From Streptomyces sp. TSRI0281 (lineage in GTDB: Bacteria > Actinomycetota > Actinomycetes > Streptomycetales > Streptomycetaceae): 64,000 nucleotides of DNA. The notes below the pieces were generated by a model. The model saw only the letters and a program-made list of their open reading frames with translations. It did not search any database and had not been told where the DNA came from. The first letter of the stretch is position 1, and every line of letters starts with the position of its first letter. Below, one piece after another: positions 1 to 8,423 of the stretch. The translations under genes were made by a program, and so were the position numbers. The DNA is taken from positions 66,759 through 130,758 of the forward strand of contig NZ_LWLE01000012.1 of NCBI RefSeq assembly GCF_001905125.1, given 5' to 3'.

Positions 1-648
1 GGCGAGGCGAACTTCTCCGACCACGGGGCCAACCGGCTCGGCGCCTCCGCGCTGATGCAGGGCCTCGCCGACGGCTACTTCGTCCTGCCGTCCACGATCA
101 ACGACTACCTCGCCCGCAACCCCCACACGGAGACGGTCGACGCGGACCACCCGGCCGTCGCCGAGGCGGTCGCCGAGACCGAGGACCGCATCAATCTGCT
201 GCTCTCCGTCGACGGCGACCGCACCCCCGACTCCTTCCACCGCGAGATCGGCGAACTCATGTGGGAGTTCTGCGGCATGGCCCGCACCGAGGAGGGACTG
301 CGCAAGGCCCTCGAACGGATCCCGCAGATCCGCGAGGAGTTCTGGCGCCGCATCAAGGTCCCCGGCACCGGCGAACAGTTCAACCAGTCGCTGGAGAAGG
401 CGAACCGCGTCGTCGACTACCTCGAACTCGCCGAGCTGATGTGCCTCGACGCCCTGCACCGCGCCGAATCCTGCGGCGGCCACTTCCGCGAGGAATCACA
501 GACCCCGGACGGGGAGGCCGCCCGCCGGGACGAGGAGTTCTCCTACGCCGCCGCCTGGGAGTTCTCCGGCACCGGCGAAGCCCCCGTCCTGCACAAGGAA
601 GACCTCGTCTTCGAGTACGTCCACCCCACCCAGCGGAGCTACGCATGA
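1..648 (+). CDS. sdhA: Succinate dehydrogenase/fumarate reductase flavoprotein subunit, C-terminal part
   Basis: The gene begins before the window; the last 215 codons and the TGA stop are visible. The fragment opens with [11 protein letters not shown], the conserved segment that closes the FAD-binding domain of this flavoprotein family, and continues through the C-terminal helical domain. The subunit oxidises succinate (or reduces fumarate) on covalently bound FAD and passes electrons to the iron-sulfur subunit. The stop overlaps the start of the iron-sulfur gene in an ATGA, so the two are translationally coupled. The missing N-terminus hides the FAD-binding motif, so the choice between succinate dehydrogenase and fumarate reductase rests on the family. 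Confidence 0.9.
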   Translation, partial: GEANFSDHGANRLGASALMQGLADGYFVLPSTINDYLARNPHTETVDADHPAVAEAVAETEDRINLLLSVDGDRTPDSFHREIGELMWEFCGMARTEEGLRKALERIPQIREEFWRRIKVPGTGEQFNQSLEKANRVVDYLELAELMCLDALHRAESCGGHFREESQTPDGEAARRDEEFSYAAAWEFSGTGEAPVLHKEDLVFEYVHPTQRSYA

Positions 649-1391
649 AGCTCACCCTGCGCGTCTGGCGCCAGCAGAACGCCGAGACGCCCGGCGCCAT
701 GGCCACCTACGAAGTCGACGGCATCTCCCAGGACATGTCGTTCCTGGAGATGCTCGACACCCTCAACGAGGAGCTCATCCTCGGCGGGGACGAGCCCGTC
801 GCCTTCGACCACGACTGCCGCGAAGGAATCTGCGGCGCGTGCAGCCTCGTCATCAACGGTGACGCCCATGGACCCGAGCGCACCACCACCTGCCAGCTCC
901 ATATGCGGTCCTTCCGGGACGGCGACACGATCGACATCGAGCCCTGGCGGGCCGCCGCCTTCCCGGTCGTCAAGGACCTGGTCGTGGACCGCTCCGCCTT
1001 CGACCGGATCATCGAGTCCGGCGGCTACATCTCCGCCCCGACCGGCACCGCCCCGGACGCGCATGCCACCCCCGTGCCCAAGCCGGACGCCGACTTCGCC
1101 TTCGAGCACGCCGAGTGCATCGGCTGCGGCGCGTGCGTCGCGGCCTGCCCCAACGGCTCGGCGATGCTCTTCACCTCGGCGAAGGTCAACCACCTCAATG
1201 TGCTGCCGCAGGGCGCACCCGAACGCGAGACCCGCGTCCTGGACATGGTCGCGACCATGGACGAGGAGGGCTTCGGCGGCTGCACCCTGACCGGCGAGTG
1301 CGCCACGGCCTGCCCGAAGGGCATTCCGCTGCCGTCGATCGCCGCCATGAACAAGGAGTGGCTGCGGGCGACGCGCAAGGTCCGCCGCTGA
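645..1391 (+). CDS. sdhB: Succinate dehydrogenase/fumarate reductase iron-sulfur subunit
   Basis: This 248-residue protein carries electrons from the flavoprotein to the membrane quinone site. The N-terminal ferredoxin domain has the 2Fe-2S cysteines in [10 protein letters not shown] plus a fourth Cys in TTTCQL. The C-terminal domain has two ferredoxin-type clusters, [12 protein letters not shown] and [14 protein letters not shown]. The ATG is chosen because it overlaps the upstream flavoprotein stop (ATGA) and begins [10 protein letters not shown], the normal family start. No membrane anchor gene follows on this strand. The cytochrome b subunit would be expected upstream of the flavoprotein, outside the window. 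A strong hairpin ends the operon. Confidence 0.95.
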   Translation: MKLTLRVWRQQNAETPGAMATYEVDGISQDMSFLEMLDTLNEELILGGDEPVAFDHDCREGICGACSLVINGDAHGPERTTTCQLHMRSFRDGDTIDIEPWRAAAFPVVKDLVVDRSAFDRIIESGGYISAPTGTAPDAHATPVPKPDADFAFEHAECIGCGACVAACPNGSAMLFTSAKVNHLNVLPQGAPERETRVLDMVATMDEEGFGGCTLTGECATACPKGIPLPSIAAMNKEWLRATRKVRR

Positions 1392-1419
1392 CCCGACCGG
1401 CACACAACGCCCCTGACCC

Positions 1420-1452
1420 CAGGGCCCGGAGGCCGCCCGCCTCCGGGCCCTG
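1420..1452. terminator. Bidirectional hairpin terminator between sdhB and the UvrA-like gene
   Basis: A perfect 13-base inverted repeat (CAGGGCCCGGAGG and its complement) with a 7-base loop sits 28 bases after the sdhB stop and 23 bases before the convergent UvrA-like stop, so it can serve both. There is no U-tract, as is usual in Streptomyces. Confidence 0.75.
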
Positions 1453-1475
1453 CGCGTCAGGAGCCGATCACGAAG

Positions 1476-3941
1476 TCACCGCGCCCCGGGGCCGGTCGCC
1501 GGGCCTTCGCCCGGTACGGGGCCCAGCCGCAGCGCCTTCGCCAGATACGGGGCCGTCCGGCTGCCCGCCGCCCGTGCCACCTGGGCCGGAGTGCCCGTCG
1601 CGATAATCCGGCCACCCTGGTCACCGCCTCCCGGCCCCAGGTCGATGACATGGTCCGCACCCGCCACCACCGCCATGTCGTGCTCCACGACGACCACCGT
1701 GTTGCGCGCCTCCACCAGCCCGTGCAACTGCCGCATCAGCACCTCGACATCGGCCGGATGCAACCCGGTCGTCGGCTCGTCGAGCAGATACAGCGTGTGC
1801 CCGCGCCCGGTGCGCTGGAGCTCCGCGGCCAGCTTGATCCGCTGGGCCTCGCCGCCCGACAGCTCCGTCGCGGGCTGGCCCAGCCGCAGGTAGCCCAGCC
1901 CGACATCGAGCAGCGTGCCCAGGCTGCGCTCGGCCGCGGCGGTCCCCGCGAAGAACCCGGCGGCCGACTCCACCGTCAGGTCCAGCACCTGCGCGACGGT
2001 GAGCCCGCGCAGCGTGACCTCCAGCGTCGCCGGGTTGTAGCGCGCGCCGTGGCAGTCCGGGCAGGGCGCGTACGTACTGGGCAGGAACAACAGCTCCACG
2101 GAGACGAACCCCTCGCCCTGACAGGTCTCGCACCGCCCGCCCGGCACATTGAAGGAGAACCGGCCCGCCCGGTATCCGCGCGCCCGCGCCGTCTCCGTCT
2201 GCGCGAACAGCTTCCGTACGACATCGAAGAGACCGGTGTACGTGGCCAGATTCGACCGGGGCGTACGGCCGATGGGCTTCTGGTCGACCTGGACGAGCCG
2301 GTCCACCGCCTCCAGCCCCTGCGCCGACGCGCAGTGCCGCGCCACCCGCACCTCGGGCAGCCCGGCGCCGGCCGAAGCCTGCCGGTCCGCCAGTACCCCG
2401 GCCAGCACCTGACCGACCAGGGTCGACTTCCCCGAACCCGAGACACCGGTCACCGCGGTGAACACCCCGAGCGGGAACGCCGCGTCGACGCCCCGCACAT
2501 TGTGCCGGTCCACCCCGTCCAGCCGCAGCCACCCGGTGGGCGCACGCGGCTCCCGTGCCGGCGGCGGATCCTCGTCGAACAGGAACCGTCGCGTCGCGGA
2601 GTGGGCCACGTCGGCGAGCCCCGCGGGCGGTCCGCTGTGCAGCACCTGCCCGCCGTGCTCCCCGGCCAGCGGACCCACATCGACCAGCCAGTCCGCCTGC
2701 CGCACCACGTCCATCTGGTGCTCCACCACGAACACCGTGTTCCCGGACTCCTTCAGCCGGCCGAGCACGGCGAGCAGCGACTCGGTGTCCGCCGGATGCA
2801 GCCCGGCCGAGGGCTCGTCCAGCACGTACACGACCCCGAAGAGCCCCGATCGCAGCTGGGTGGCGAGCCGCAGCCGCTGCAACTCGCCCGAGGACAGCGT
2901 CGGAGCCGTACGGTCCAGGCTGAGATAGCCGAGACCCAGCTCGGTCACCGTCCCGATGCGGGCCAGCAGATCGGCCGTCAGCACCCGCGCCGTCTCCTCG
3001 CCGCCCGCGCGGGACAGCACCCCGGCGAGATCGGCGAGGGGGAGCGCGGCGAGCTCGGCGATCGTCCGCCCGCCGAAGGTGACGGCCATCGCCTCGGGCC
3101 GCAGCCTGCTGCCGGCACAGACCGGGCACGGCACGCTGGTCAGAAACCGCTCCGCCTTCGCCCGCAGCGTGGTGCTCTTGGAGTCCGCGAACGTGTGCAT
3201 CACATAGCGCCGCGCGCTCATGTACGTACCCTGGTAAGGGCGTTGGATGCGGCCCGCGTCGCGCACCGGATGGACCGTCACCACCGGCTGCTCGTCGGTG
3301 AACAGGATCCACTCCCGGTCCCCGGCCGCCAGCTCCCCCCACGGCCGGTCGACGTCGTACCCCAGGGCGTCGAGCACGTCGCGCAGATTCTTGCCCTGCC
3401 AGGCTCCCGGCCACGCGGCGATGGCCCCGTCCCGGATCGACAGCGAAGGGTCCGGTACGAGGAGTTCCTCGGTGGTGCGGTGGATGCGGCCGAGCCCGTG
3501 GCACGCGGGACAGGCCCCGGCGGCGGTGTTCGGCGAGAACGCGTCGGAGTCCAGCCGCTCGGCGCCCCCCGGATAGTCCCCGGCCCGGGAGAACAGCATG
3601 CGCAGCGAGTTGGACAGGGTGGTGACCGTCCCCACCGAGGAACGCGATCCGGGCGCGGAGCGTCGCTGTTCCAGGGAGACCGCGGGCGGCAGCCCGGTGA
3701 TCTCGCCGACGGCGGGAGCGCCGACCTGGTGGATCAGCCGGCGGGCGTACGGGGCGACGGACTCGAAGTAGCGGCGCTGGGCCTCGGCGTAGATCGTCCC
3801 GAACGCCAGCGAGGACTTCCCGGAGCCCGACACACCGGTGAAGACCGTCAGGGTGTCGCGCGGGATGTCGACGTGGACGTCCTGGAGGTTGTGCTCCCGG
3901 GCGCCGCGCACGCGGACGTACGGATCGTGGGGGGTGGGCAT
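1476..3941 (-). CDS. UvrA-like ABC ATPase (short, excinuclease A family)
   Basis: An 821-residue soluble ABC-type ATPase with two nucleotide-binding modules. Walker A sequences TGVSGSGKSS and TGVSGSGKST lie near residues 35 and 500. Each half has an LSSGE/LSGGE signature and an LLDEPT-type Walker B. The zinc-finger cysteines of the UvrA family are kept (CETCQGEG and CPDCHGA in the second half). It is more than 100 residues shorter than housekeeping UvrA (about 950-1000), consistent with the class that lacks the UvrB-binding insertion. Members are linked to DNA-damage tolerance or drug self-resistance rather than core excision repair. ATG at residue 24 of the open frame is chosen because the family begins just there (MPTPHDPYVRVRGARE). 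It stands alone on its strand. Confidence 0.85.
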   Translation of the reverse strand: MPTPHDPYVRVRGAREHNLQDVHVDIPRDTLTVFTGVSGSGKSSLAFGTIYAEAQRRYFESVAPYARRLIHQVGAPAVGEITGLPPAVSLEQRRSAPGSRSSVGTVTTLSNSLRMLFSRAGDYPGGAERLDSDAFSPNTAAGACPACHGLGRIHRTTEELLVPDPSLSIRDGAIAAWPGAWQGKNLRDVLDALGYDVDRPWGELAAGDREWILFTDEQPVVTVHPVRDAGRIQRPYQGTYMSARRYVMHTFADSKSTTLRAKAERFLTSVPCPVCAGSRLRPEAMAVTFGGRTIAELAALPLADLAGVLSRAGGEETARVLTADLLARIGTVTELGLGYLSLDRTAPTLSSGELQRLRLATQLRSGLFGVVYVLDEPSAGLHPADTESLLAVLGRLKESGNTVFVVEHQMDVVRQADWLVDVGPLAGEHGGQVLHSGPPAGLADVAHSATRRFLFDEDPPPAREPRAPTGWLRLDGVDRHNVRGVDAAFPLGVFTAVTGVSGSGKSTLVGQVLAGVLADRQASAGAGLPEVRVARHCASAQGLEAVDRLVQVDQKPIGRTPRSNLATYTGLFDVVRKLFAQTETARARGYRAGRFSFNVPGGRCETCQGEGFVSVELLFLPSTYAPCPDCHGARYNPATLEVTLRGLTVAQVLDLTVESAAGFFAGTAAAERSLGTLLDVGLGYLRLGQPATELSGGEAQRIKLAAELQRTGRGHTLYLLDEPTTGLHPADVEVLMRQLHGLVEARNTVVVVEHDMAVVAGADHVIDLGPGGGDQGGRIIATGTPAQVARAAGSRTAPYLAKALRLGPVPGEGPATGPGAR

Positions 3942-4049
3942 CGGGGCGTGGCTCCGTACGGAATCTGGGCGGGGTGGGAAATTTGGGGTATGCGGTTCGA
4001 TTCTAGGCACCCCGGCCGTTGCCGCGTCAGATGAGTGACGAGGGCGGGG

Positions 4050-5105
4050 TCACGCGCGCACGGCGGGAGCGGGGCTGTGCGTGTGCGGCCCGTGGGAGGC
4101 CGGTCCGCCCGTGATCCTGGACAGCCGTGTCAGGGAGTCCAGCAGCCCCTGACGGTCGTGGGTGCTGGTGGTGACCAGCACTTCGTCGGCGCCGGTCTCC
4201 CCGATGGCCGTGTCGAGCTGCGCGGCCACCTGCTCCTCGGTGCCGTGGAGGTGTCCGCGCAGCCCCTGTTCGAACAGGCTCCGTTCCTTCGCCGTCATCG
4301 TGAGCGCCTCGATGTGCTCGGCGGGTGACAGCGGCGGGAAGGTGCCATGGGTGCGGGAGTAGGCCATGGACCAGGCTTCCGGCATCAGGAGCCGGAGCGC
4401 GTCCTCTTCCGTCCCGGCGACCGCGACCGTGCCCGCGACGACCACGTAGGGCTCCGTCGACCAGGCGGAGGGCCGGAAGTCCCGGCGATAGCCCTCAATG
4501 GCCCGCAGCAGCCTCTCCCGGCCGCGCAGATCACCGACGACCAGGGGCAGCCCGGACGCCGCCGCGATCGCCGCGCCCTCGCCGGTCGCGAGCACGTACG
4601 GGGGGATGCGCAGCCCCTCCGCGGGCAGCGCGTGCACCTGGGGGTGGGCCCGCTGGGTGCCGTCCAGCCAGCCGAGAAGTTCCGTGAGCTGCCCGGCGAA
4701 GTCCTCGGCGTCCTGCTTGTCGCGGCCCAGTGCTCTGCGGATGCCGTCGGTGAACCCCACGGAACGGCCGAGGCCCATGTCGATCCGCCCCGGGAACAGC
4801 GAGGCGAGCACCCCGAACTGCTCGGCGACGACGAGGGGCTGGTGGTTGGGCAGCATCACGCCGCCGGTGCCGACCCGGATGGTGGAGGTCGCGGCGGCCA
4901 CGGCGGCGGCCAGCACGGTCGGCGCCGAACCCGCGACCCCCGGCACGCTGTGGTGCTCGGAGACCCAGAAGCGGTGATAGCCCAGCATCTCCGCCTCGCG
5001 GGCCAGCCGCACGGTCTCGCGCAGGGCCTCCGGGCCGTCGTGACCCTCACGGGTGCGGGAACGGTCCAGGACGGAGAAACGGGTCGACGCGATCACAGAG
5101 CTCAC
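4050..5105 (-). CDS. LLM-class flavin-dependent oxidoreductase
   Basis: A 351-residue member of the bacterial luciferase-like monooxygenase family, using FMNH2 or F420 to oxidise an unknown small molecule in the cytoplasm. The family TIM-barrel features are visible: FWVSEHHSVPGVAGSAP near the N-terminus, VGTGGVMLPNHQPLVVAEQFG, and DMGLGRSVGF. It is closest to the MsnO8-type group, which lacks a fixed pathway. The start is uncertain: GTG giving VSSVIASTRFSVLD is used because upstream sequence loses coding character, and a second GTG lies three codons later. Neither has a clear ribosome-binding site. The gene diverges from a HAD phosphatase across a 104-base gap holding a perfect hairpin. Confidence 0.82.
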   Translation of the reverse strand: MSSVIASTRFSVLDRSRTREGHDGPEALRETVRLAREAEMLGYHRFWVSEHHSVPGVAGSAPTVLAAAVAAATSTIRVGTGGVMLPNHQPLVVAEQFGVLASLFPGRIDMGLGRSVGFTDGIRRALGRDKQDAEDFAGQLTELLGWLDGTQRAHPQVHALPAEGLRIPPYVLATGEGAAIAAASGLPLVVGDLRGRERLLRAIEGYRRDFRPSAWSTEPYVVVAGTVAVAGTEEDALRLLMPEAWSMAYSRTHGTFPPLSPAEHIEALTMTAKERSLFEQGLRGHLHGTEEQVAAQLDTAIGETGADEVLVTTSTHDRQGLLDSLTRLSRITGGPASHGPHTHSPAPAVRA

Positions 5106-5148
5106 GCAGTGTTCAACGTCTGCGGCCCGCCAGGATTCCCGCACCCAA

Positions 5149-5180
5149 GGGCTGTCCCGCCGTCCCTGGCGGGACAGCCC
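5149..5180. promoter_or_regulatory. Perfect inverted repeat between divergent monooxygenase and HAD genes
   Basis: GGGCTGTCCCGCC, a 6-base spacer, then the exact complement: 13 perfect pairs. It lies between two divergently transcribed genes rather than after a gene, so an operator or a 5'-leader hairpin for the monooxygenase is more likely than a terminator. It is 44 bases from the monooxygenase start and 30 from the HAD start. Confidence 0.55.
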
Positions 5181-5209
5181 TCGGCCGCCGGCCTCCCTAA
5201 GCTGGGGGA

Positions 5210-5698
5210 GTGAGCGACGACGCGCGGCCTCTGGCCGTTTTCGACCTGGACGGGACACTTGCCGACACTGCCCACCGGCAGCACTTCCTGGAAGGGCGGA
5301 CGAAGGACTGGGACAGCTTCTTCACCGCCGCCGTCGACGATCCGCCGCTGCGGGACGGGGTGGCTCTGGCGCTGACGAGTGCCGAGGAGTGCGAGATCGT
5401 CTATCTGACCGGGCGGCCGGAACGCTGCCGCCGGGACACCGTGGACTGGCTGGCCCGGCAGGGGCTGCCCGAGGGCAGCCTGCACATGCGGCGCAACGGC
5501 GACAGACGGCCGGCCCGCCGCACCAAACTGGACATCCTGAAGCGGCTGGGCCGGGCGCGCGGGGTGCGGGTCTTCGTCGATGACGACGCATTGGTCTGCG
5601 ATGCCGCCGAGGTGGCCGGATTCACTGTGGTGAGGGCCGACTGGGCGGAGGCCCACGCATCGCTGAAGGATGCGCAGGAGCGTGAGGGGCGTACCTGA
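5210..5698 (+). CDS. HAD-superfamily phosphatase
   Basis: A 162-residue HAD hydrolase, resembling the phosphatase domain found in polynucleotide kinase-phosphatases. Motif I is FDLDGTLAD (nucleophile Asp and acid/base Asp), motif II the Thr in YLTGRPERC, the Lys of motif III is in RRTKLDILK, and motif IV is FVDDDALVCD. There is no separate kinase domain, so it is a stand-alone phosphatase of unknown substrate. The GTG start is preceded by TAAGCT seven bases upstream, a good -10 hexamer placed as for a leaderless transcript; GGGGGAG immediately before the GTG is too close for a normal Shine-Dalgarno. Its stop abuts the stop of the convergent dodecin gene. Confidence 0.85.
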   Translation: MSDDARPLAVFDLDGTLADTAHRQHFLEGRTKDWDSFFTAAVDDPPLRDGVALALTSAEECEIVYLTGRPERCRRDTVDWLARQGLPEGSLHMRRNGDRRPARRTKLDILKRLGRARGVRVFVDDDALVCDAAEVAGFTVVRADWAEAHASLKDAQEREGRT

Positions 5699-5914
5699 TC
5701 AGGCGTTTTCGTCGAGCCGGAAACCGACCTTGAGCCCGACCTGGTAGTGCGCGATTCGGCCATCCTCGATATGCCCGCGCACCTGACTGATCTCGAACCA
5801 GTCGAGATTGTGCAACGTTTCCGAAGCCCTGGCGACGCCGTTGCGGATCGCCGCGTCGATTCCCTCCTCGGAGGTTCCTACGATTTCGGTCACCCGATAG
5901 GTGTGATTAGGCAT
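5699..5914 (-). CDS. Dodecin (flavin-storage protein)
   Basis: A 71-residue dodecin: a small beta-alpha-beta-beta protein that assembles into hollow dodecamers and binds flavin or CoA as a buffer store. The family pattern is clear: YRVTEIVGTSEEGIDAAI, then NLDWFEISQVRGHI with the Trp that stacks on the flavin, and HYQVGLKVGFRL at the end. The ATG is chosen for length and for AGGAG about ten bases upstream. It ends directly against the convergent HAD gene and diverges from the solute-binding lipoprotein gene. Confidence 0.93.
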   Translation of the reverse strand: MPNHTYRVTEIVGTSEEGIDAAIRNGVARASETLHNLDWFEISQVRGHIEDGRIAHYQVGLKVGFRLDENA

Positions 5915-6002
5915 GGTATGTCTCCTTTCCTGTGACCACGGTGCCTCAATCCGGGGTGCCGCGCGAGAGGGAGGGCCCGGCCGACCGGCCTCTGTCCGGG
6001 CC

Positions 6003-6031
6003 TTGACCTTATGAATGGTCCATACCAAAAT
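6003..6031 (+). promoter_or_regulatory. Promoter with a DasR-like palindrome upstream of the sugar-binding lipoprotein
   Basis: TTGACC and CAAAAT stand 17 bases apart. Inside the spacer and touching the -10 is TGGTCCATACCA, which matches the dre core of the GlcNAc regulator DasR (TGGTCTAGACCA) at 10 of 12 positions. Binding there would block the promoter. The promoter reading is weaker than the palindrome. Confidence 0.5.
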
Positions 6032-6119
6032 CCAGCCACACACCCGTGCGAGCGATGCCGCCGCAGTCCCCCCACACCGGGTTCTGATTCCGTCGTGCCG
6101 TTTCGCAGAAGGTGACCTA

Positions 6120-7373
6120 GTGAAGAACCGCATACTCGCCGGAGCCGTCGCGCTCGTTTCGTCCGTCGCGCTCGGTGGATGTGGCTATTTCTCGGACTCC
6201 GGCTCCGGTGGCCGCACGGTGACGGTCTGGCTGATGAAGGACAGCGTTTCCCAGGGATTCCTGGACAAGTTCACCGCGTCGTACGAGGAGGCGCACCCCT
6301 CCGTCGAACTGGAGTTCAAGATCCAGGGATGGAGCGACATCAGCCCCAAGATCATCACCGCGCTCAAGGGGGACGACGCCCCGGACGTCATCGAGGTCGG
6401 CAACACCCAGGTGGCGCAGTACGCGGAGAGCGGCGGGCTGCGTGATCTCACCCTCGAATCGATGCGGGACCTGGGCAGCGACGACTGGCTGCCCGGACTC
6501 GCCCAGCCGGGCAGCATCAACGGCGTTCAGTACGGCATCCCCTGGTACGCGGCCAACCGGGTGGTGATCTACAACAAGGAGATCTTCGAGCAGGCCGGCG
6601 TCGAGACTCCGCCGAAGACCCGCGACGCGTGGATCGAGGCGAGCGAGAGACTCAACACCAACGGGAATCAGGGCATGTACCTCGCGGGCCAGAACTGGTA
6701 CGTCCTGGCCGGGTTCATCTGGGACGAGGGCGGAGAGCTGGCCGACGAGAACGGCGGCGACTGGGAGGGCGCCCTGGCCTCGCCCGAAGCGCTCAAGGGC
6801 ATGCGGTTCTACAAGGAACTCCAGGCGCTCGGCGACGGCCCCCTGGACGCCGACGAGGAGAAGCCCCCGCAGACCGACGTCTTCGCCGAGGGCGATGTCG
6901 CGCAGATCATCGCGGTGCCCGGGGCCGCCTCCCTCATCGAGCAGAAGAATCCCGAACTCAAGGGAAAGCTCGGCTACTTCCCCATCCCCGGGAAGACCGC
7001 GAAGTCACCCGGCTCCGTGTTCACCGGCGGCTCGGACCTGATCGTTCCGAAGAACGCCGACCAGCGCAGCGCGGGCATCGAGGTCGTCAAGGCGCTGGCG
7101 AGCGAGAAGTGGCAGACCGAACTCGCCCGGACGATGAGTTACGTGCCCAACAAGCCGAGCCTCGCCCATGTCATCGAGGGCGAGGAGGGCACCGCGGCGA
7201 TGGCCGTCGGAGCCACCCGGGGCCGTGCCACCCCCAACTCGCCCCAGTGGGCCGCCGTCGAGGCCGAGAACCCGATCAAGCCGTACATGACGGCGGTCCT
7301 CCAGGGCGGCGATCCGGCCGAGGAGGCCAACGCGGCCGCGGAGCGCATCACCGCGCTGCTCGCGGGCGGCTGA
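6120..7373 (+). CDS. Extracellular sugar-binding lipoprotein (ABC transporter family 1)
   Basis: A 417-residue periplasmic-type binding protein anchored by lipid on the outer face of the membrane. The signal peptide ends in the lipobox LGGC with Cys at residue 21. The mature part has family 1 features: WLMKDSVSQGFLDKFTASYEE, then PDVIEVGNTQVAQY, and YGIPWYAANRVVIYNKE in the hinge region. The GTG start gives a proper KNR-charged signal peptide; upstream codons do not look coding. No permease or ATPase gene lies beside it, so it must work with a transporter encoded elsewhere. In Streptomyces such orphan binders often share the MsiK ATPase. The DasR-like site upstream suggests an amino-sugar or chito-oligosaccharide ligand, but that is inference. 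Confidence 0.88.
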   Translation: MKNRILAGAVALVSSVALGGCGYFSDSGSGGRTVTVWLMKDSVSQGFLDKFTASYEEAHPSVELEFKIQGWSDISPKIITALKGDDAPDVIEVGNTQVAQYAESGGLRDLTLESMRDLGSDDWLPGLAQPGSINGVQYGIPWYAANRVVIYNKEIFEQAGVETPPKTRDAWIEASERLNTNGNQGMYLAGQNWYVLAGFIWDEGGELADENGGDWEGALASPEALKGMRFYKELQALGDGPLDADEEKPPQTDVFAEGDVAQIIAVPGAASLIEQKNPELKGKLGYFPIPGKTAKSPGSVFTGGSDLIVPKNADQRSAGIEVVKALASEKWQTELARTMSYVPNKPSLAHVIEGEEGTAAMAVGATRGRATPNSPQWAAVEAENPIKPYMTAVLQGGDPAEEANAAAERITALLAGG

Positions 7374-7535
7374 GCCGCGGGAGGAAGGGACGCGCGGGAT
7401 TCAGCCGTCGCACATCCCCGCTCTCCGTAGCGGTCATGTCAAATCCAGTCGGTCACGGAAGAAGTAAGGGGTCGGGCCGTCGCGCACCGCGGCGGCCCGG
7501 CGGCCGCCCTTGCTGATCCGTCCCCGGAGACTGCC

Positions 7536-8423
7536 ATGACCGTGCTGCCCACCGCCCCGCTCGCCCCGGTCCCGGACCGGCCCGCCCCGCTCACCCGGAT
7601 CCCGGACCGGCCCACCGGCCCCGCTCCCTCCGCGACCTCTCCCTTTGCTCCTTCCGGCGCCGTTCCCCCCGCGACCGCCCCCTCCGCCCCCGCCTACCGG
7701 GTCTCCCTCGCCGTCGACGAGGACGACGTACGCGCCGCACAGCGCCTGCGCCACCAGGTGTTCGCCGGTGAGCTCGGCGCCCGGCTGGACGGTCCCGAGC
7801 CCGGCCTGGACAGCGACGCCTTCGACGCGTACTGCGACCACCTGCTCGTACGGGAGTCGGCCACCGGCGACGTCATCGCCACCTACCGGCTGCTGCCGCC
7901 CGAACGGGCCCGGATCGCCGGACGCCTCTACGCGGACAGCGAGTTCGACCTCTCCCGGCTCGGGCCGATCCGGGACGACCTGGTCGAGGTCGGCCGCTCC
8001 TGCGTCCACCCCGCGCACCGCGACGGCGCCGTCATCGCCCTCATCTGGGCCGGACTCGCCCGCTACATGGAGCGCTCCGGCCACACCTGGCTGGCCGGCT
8101 GCTGCTCCATACCGCTCGCCGACGGCGGTGCCCTGGCCGCCCGCAGCTGGGACACCGTACGCACGAAGCACCTGGCGCCCGAGGAGTACTGGGTCACCCC
8201 CCGCCGCCTCTGGGACGCCTCCGGGCACCCCACGGGCAGCGGCGGCGCCCGCGCCGACCTCCCGCCCCTGCTGCGCGGCTACCTGCGGCTCGGCGCCTGG
8301 GTGTGCGGAGCCCCGGCGTACGACCCGGACTTCAACGTCGCCGACCTCTACGTCCTGCTGTCGCTGCGCCGCACCGACCCGCGCTACCTGCGCCACTTCC
8401 TTTCCCTCGCCCCGCTGCGATGA
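7536..8423 (+). CDS. olsB: OlsB-like ornithine N-acyltransferase (GNAT family)
   Basis: A 295-residue protein of the hemolysin-like GNAT group that transfers a 3-hydroxyacyl chain from acyl carrier protein to the alpha-amino group of ornithine, the first step to ornithine lipid. Supporting segments are RLRHQVFAGELGAR, DAYCDHLLVRE, VIATYRLLPPE, LVEVGRSCVHPAHRDGAVI and FNVADLYVLL near the end, all in family order. The first 50 residues are a Pro/Ala-rich tail not seen in the core family, so the true start could be later. The stop overlaps the next gene in an ATGA, and the partner is the expected second enzyme, which strengthens the call. Confidence 0.85.
   Translation: MTVLPTAPLAPVPDRPAPLTRIPDRPTGPAPSATSPFAPSGAVPPATAPSAPAYRVSLAVDEDDVRAAQRLRHQVFAGELGARLDGPEPGLDSDAFDAYCDHLLVRESATGDVIATYRLLPPERARIAGRLYADSEFDLSRLGPIRDDLVEVGRSCVHPAHRDGAVIALIWAGLARYMERSGHTWLAGCCSIPLADGGALAARSWDTVRTKHLAPEEYWVTPRRLWDASGHPTGSGGARADLPPLLRGYLRLGAWVCGAPAYDPDFNVADLYVLLSLRRTDPRYLRHFLSLAPLR

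Noticed and set aside
1650-4034. A 794-codon open frame antisense to the UvrA-like gene
   Set aside because: It is a high-GC shadow: composition is dominated by Arg/Gly/Pro/His, there are no motifs, and the opposite strand encodes a clear ATPase.
7432-7456. GGTCATG and GGTCACG upstream of olsB as a PHO box
   Set aside because: The two copies are 18 bases apart, not the 11-base spacing of PhoP direct repeats, and the match is poor.
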